Below are positions 60,201-64,000 of a stretch of 64,000 bases of DNA, in pieces; the first letter of the stretch is position 1; every line of letters starts with the position of its first letter. The translations under genes and the position numbers were made by a program. Below the pieces are notes generated by a model. The model was not told the origin of the DNA and made no database searches. It worked only from the letters and a program-made list of their open reading frames with translations. The stretch comes from Oscheius dolichura (taxonomy: Eukaryota > Nematoda > Chromadorea > Rhabditida > Rhabditidae), in NCBI GenBank assembly GCA_932521035.1, contig OW051493.1:10562001-10626000 (forward strand), written 5' to 3'.

Positions 60201-62300
60201 TTAGCTGGTGGCTTCAAAAAGAGCGTTCCGTTTTTAGCTGGTGGACACGAAGGAGCATTCCGTTTTTAGCTGGTGGACACGAAGGAGCATTCCGTTTTTA
60301 GCTGGTGGACACGAAGGAGCATTCCGTTTTTAGCTGGTGGACACGAAGGAGCATTCCGTTTATAGCTGGTGGACACGAAGGAGCATTCCGTTTTTAGCTG
60401 GTGGACACGAAGGAGCATTCCGTTTTTAGCTGGTGGACACGAAGGAGCCTTCCGTTTTTAGCTGGTGGCTTCAAAAAGAGCGTTCCGTTTTTAGCTGGTG
60501 GACACGAAGGAGCATTCCGTTTTTAGCTGGTGGACACGAAGGAGCATTCCGTTTTTAGCTGGTGGACACGAAGGAGCATTCCGTTTTTAGCTGGTGGACA
60601 CGAAGGAGCATTCCGTTTATAGCTGGTGGACACGAAGGAGCCTTCCGTTTTTAGCTGGTGGCTTCAAAAAGAGCGTTCCGTTTTTAGCTGGTGGACACGA
60701 AGGAGCATTCCGTTTCTAGCTGGTGGCTTCAAAAAGAGCGTTCCTTTTTTAGCTGGTGGACACGAAAGAGCATTCCGTTTTTAGCTGGTGGCTTCAAAAA
60801 GAGCATTCCGTTTATAGCTGGTGGACACGAAGGAGCATTCCGTTTTTAGCTGGTGGACACGAAGGAGCATTCCGTTTTTAGCTGGTGGACACGAAGGAGC
60901 ATTCCGTTTATAGCTGGTGGACACGAAGGAGCATTCCGTTTTTAGCTGGTGGACACGAAGGAGCGTTCCGTTTTTAGCTGGTGGACACGAAGGAGCATTC
61001 CGTTTTTAGCTGGTGGCTTCAAAAAGAGCGTTCCGTTTTTAGCTGGTGGACACGAAGGAGCATTCCGTTTTTAGCTGGTGGACACGAAGGAGCATTCCGT
61101 TTTTAGCTGGTGGACACGAAGGAGCATTCCGTTTTTAGCTGGTGGACACGAAGGAGCATTCCGTTTATAGCTGGTGGACACGAAGGAGCATTCCGTTTTT
61201 AGCTGGTGGACACGAAGGAGCATTCCGTTTTTAGCTGGTGGACACGAAGGAGCATTCCGTTTTTAGCTGGTGGACACGAAGGAGCCTTCCGTTTTTAGCT
61301 GGTGGCTTCAAAAAGAGCGTTCCGTTTTTAGCTGGTGGACACGAAGGAGCATTCGGTTTTTAGCTGGTGGACACGAAGGAGCATTCGGTTTTTAGCTGGT
61401 GGACACGAAAGAGCCTTCCGTTTTTAGCTGGTGGCTTCAAAAAGAGCGTTCCGTTTTTAGCTGGTGGACACGAAGGAGCATTCCGTTTTTAGCTGGTGGA
61501 CACGAAGGAGCATTCCGTTTTTAGCTGGTGGCTTCAAAAAGAGCGTTCCGTTTTTAGCTGGTGGACACGAAGGAGCATACCGTTTTTAGCTGGTGGACAC
61601 GAAGGAGCATTCCGTTTATAGCTGGTGGACACGAAGGAGCCTTCCGTTTTTAGCTGGTGGACACGAAGGAGCGTTCCGTTTTTAGCTGGTGGACACGAAG
61701 GAGCATACCGTTTTTAGCTGGTGGACACGAAGGAGCATTCCGTTTATAGCTGGTGGACACGAAGGAGCCTTCCGTTTTTAGCTGGTGGCTTCAAAAAGAG
61801 CGTTCCGTTTTTAGCTGGTGGACACGAAGGAGCCTTCCGTTTTTAGCTGGTGGCTTCAAAAAGAGCGTTCCGTTTTTAGCTGGTGGCTTCAAAAAGAGCG
61901 TTCCGTTTTTAGCTGGTGGACACGAAGGAGCATTCCGTTTTTAGCTGGTGGACACGAAGGAGCATTCCGTTTATAGCTGGTGGACACGAAGGAGCCTTCC
62001 GTTTTTAGCTGGTGGACACGAAGGAGCATTCCGTTTTTAGCTGGCGGCTTCAAAAAGAGCGTTCCGTTTTTAGCTGGTGGACACGAAGGAGCATTCCGTT
62101 TTTAGCTGGTGGACACGAAGGAGCATTCCGTTTTTAGCTGGTGGACACGAAGGAGCATTCCGTTTATAGCTGGTGGACACGAAGGAGCATTCCGTTTTTA
62201 GCTGGTGGACACGAAGGAGCATTCCGTTTTTAGCTGGTGGACACGAAGGAGCATTCCGTTTATAGCTGGTGGACACGAAGGAGCATTCCGTTTATAGCTG
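57240..62300. repeat. Block with GCTGGCGGCTTC marker, three copies
   Basis: The rare unit GCTGGCGG (Q type) occurs at 57533, 58949 and 62040, spaced 1416 and 3091 bp. The same upstream Q-P-Q-Q arrangement precedes each (near 57246, 58662 and 61753). AGCTGCTGG units follow near 57855, 58271 and 62362. Related Q-P-Q-Q arrangements without the GCGG marker are near 52833 and 63747. Confidence 0.78.
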
Positions 62301-64000
62301 GTGGACACGAAGGAGCATTCCGTTTTTAGCTGGTGGACACGAAAGAGCATTCCGTTTTTAGCTGCTGGACACGAAGGAGCATTCCGTTTTTAGCTGGTGG
62401 ACACGAAGGAGCATTCCGTTTTTAGCTGGTGGACACGAAGGAGCCTTCCGTTTTTAGCTGGTGGCTTCAAAAAGAGCGTTCCGTTTTTAGCTGGTGGACA
62501 CGAAGGAGCATTCCGTTTTTAGCTGGTGGACACGAAGGAGCATTCCGTTTATAGCTGGTGGACACGAAGGAGCATTCCGTTTTTAGCTGGTGGACACGAA
62601 GGAGCATTCCGTTTTTAGCTGGTGGACACGAAGGAGCATTCCGTTTTTAGCTGGTGGACACGAAGGAGCATTCCGTTTATAGCTGGTGGACACGAAGGAG
62701 CATTCCGTTTTTAGCTGGTGGACACGAAGGAGCATTCCGTTTTTAGCTGGTGGACACGAAAGAGCATTCCGTTTTTAGCTGCTGGACACGAAGGAGCATT
62801 CCGTTTTTAGCTGGTGGCTTCAAAAAGAGCGTTCCGTTTTTAGCTGGTGGACACGAAGGAGTATTCCGTTTTTAGCTGGTGGACACGAAGGAGCCTTCCG
62901 TTTTTAGCTGGTGGCTTCAAAAAGAGCGTTCCGTTTTTAGCTGGTGGACACGAAGGAGCATTCCGTTTTTAGCTGGTGGACACGAAGGAGCATTCCGTTT
63001 ATAGCTGGTGGACACGAAGGAGCCTTCCGTTTTTAGCTGGTGGCTTCAAAAAGAGCGTTCCGTTTTTAGCTGGTGGACACGAAGGAGCATTCCGTTTTTA
63101 GCTGGTGGACACGAAGGAGCATTCCGTTTATAGCTGGTGGACACGAAGGAGCATTCCGTTTTTAGCTGGTGGACACGAAGGAGCATTCCGTTTATAGCTG
63201 GTGGACACGAAAGAGCATTCCGTTTTTAGCTGGTGGACACGAAGGAGCATTCCGTTTATAGCTGGTGGACACGAAGGAGCATTCCGTTTTTAGCTGGTGG
63301 ACACGAAGGAGCATTCCGTTTATAGCTGGTGGACACGAAGGAGCATTCCGTTTTTAGCTGGTGGACACGAAGGAGCATTCCGTTTATAGCTGGTGGACAC
63401 GAAAGAGCATTCCGTTTTTAGCTGGTGGACACGAAGGAGCCTTCCGTTTTTAGCTGGTGGACACGAAGGAGCATTCCGTTTATAGCTGGTGGACACGAAG
63501 GAGCCTTCCGTTTTTAGCTGGTGGACACGAAGGAGCATTCCGTTTTTAGCTGGTGGACACGAAGGAGCATTCCGTTTATAGCTGGTGGACACGAATTAGC
63601 ATTCCGTTTTTAGCTGGTGGACACGAAGGAGCATTCCGTTTTTAGCTGGTGGACACGAAGGAGCATTCCGTTTTTAGCTGGTGGCTTCAAAAAGAGCGTT
63701 CCGTTTTTAGCTGGTGGCTTCAAAAAGAGCGTTCCGTTTTTAGCTGGTGGACACGAAGGAGCCTTCCGTTTTTAGCTGGTGGCTTCAAAAAGAGCGTTCC
63801 GTTTTTAGCTGGTGGACACGAAGGAGCCTTCCGTTTTTAGCTGGTGGCTTCAAAAAGAGCGTTCCGTTTTTAGCTGGTGGCTTCAAAAAGAGCGTTCCGT
63901 TTTTAGCTGGTGGACACGAAGGAGCATTCCGTTTTTAGCTGGTGGACACGAAGGAGCATTCGGTTTTTAGCTGGTGGACACGAAGGAGCATTCGGTTTTT
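62300..64000. repeat. Right end of the window, still inside array B
   Basis: P/Q mosaic continues unchanged to the last base, ending in two CATTCGG units. One GACACGAATTAGC unit near 63591 is private. No sequence marks an array end. Confidence 0.85.

Larger units (their letters stand above)
9873..64000. repeat. Array B: 32/33-bp two-type tandem satellite, about 1,680 units
   Basis: A continuous head-to-tail array of two unit types in the same orientation. P (32 bp) reads GCTGGTGG, then ACACGAAG, then GAGCATTCCG, then TTTTTA. Q (33 bp) reads GCTGGTGG, then CTTCAAAAA, then GAGCGTTCCG, then TTTTTA. Common variants are GAGCC for GAGCA, AAAGAG for AAGGAG, CATTCGG for CATTCCG, and TTTATAG or TTTCTAG for TTTTTAG. 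GC is about 50% for P and 45% for Q. No unique sequence is embedded, and the array continues beyond base 64000. I recognise no named satellite family. Confidence 0.97.

Noticed and set aside
9923..63938. Short open frames of 60-107 codons in array B as small proteins
   Set aside because: They repeat with a 32- or 11-residue period, occur on both strands over the same bases, and are set by Q runs (plus strand) or TTTATAG units (minus strand).
1..64000. CRISPR array
   Set aside because: Repeats of 30-33 bp are directly adjacent with no unique spacers, run to thousands of units, and have no leader or cas genes.
9873..64000. CENP-B box in array B
   Set aside because: The minus strand has CTTCGTGTCC, which shares TTCG, but the required downstream A and CGGG positions do not match.
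1..64000. rRNA, tRNA or 5S arrays, or a ribosomal spacer
   Set aside because: No conserved RNA gene segment, cloverleaf or internal promoter boxes are visible, and no stretch departs from the two unit families.
1..64000. A new biochemical or defence system
   Set aside because: Nothing codes for a protein with a recognisable domain, and no structured RNA stands out from the repeat background. The unusual content is the repeat organisation itself.

Overview
The whole 64 kb window is tandem-repeat (satellite/minisatellite) DNA. I find no protein-coding gene, RNA gene, mobile element, origin, CRISPR array or other unique sequence on either strand. Two unrelated-looking arrays meet head-on with nothing between them, and both run off the window, so neither true array length nor flanking context is visible. 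Such an uninterrupted array pair with nested higher-order duplications is typical of a eukaryotic heterochromatic, pericentromeric or subtelomeric block. I cannot name the species or clade from the sequence.

Array A (1-9872) has a 30-bp unit, about 328 copies, about 37% GC, with the core TTTTTTAGGGCTAACGG. It is punctuated by a 31-bp variant in which the TAGGGC part is replaced by GTGGCC. Segments between these variants form higher-order repeats: a 510-bp-offset copy, a 630-bp tandem duplication, 841-bp segments, a 3605-bp-offset block, and a run of 91-bp trimers near the right edge. Because 30 is divisible by 3, three of six frames are open over long stretches. The apparent long proteins come from this periodicity and stop or start at the 31-bp units.

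Array B (9873-64000) has two interchangeable unit types, about 1,680 copies in all. Type P is 32 bp (core ACACGAAGGAGC) and type Q is 33 bp (core CTTCAAAAAGAGC). Both share the frame GCTGGTGG...TTCCGTTTTTA. Right after the junction only P units occur, followed by a P/Q mosaic. Within it are a 2738-bp tandem duplication (14.0-19.5 kb), a 1639-bp-offset block (about 21-23.7 kb), paired runs of pure Q units (25.9-27.8 kb), a Q-free stretch (37.96-39.11 and 39.15-40.68 kb), and many 1-2 kb blocks recurring at offsets of 2.9, 5.7, 6.0 and 6.3 kb. Copies are near-identical, which indicates recent amplification by unequal exchange, or in part assembly effects that the sequence alone cannot exclude.

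There is no gene network to describe. The interest lies in the repeat architecture: the abrupt A/B boundary, the frame-breaking 31-bp units, an inferable 241-bp deletion product, and the two-state P/Q pattern. I did not find evidence for a new biological system.
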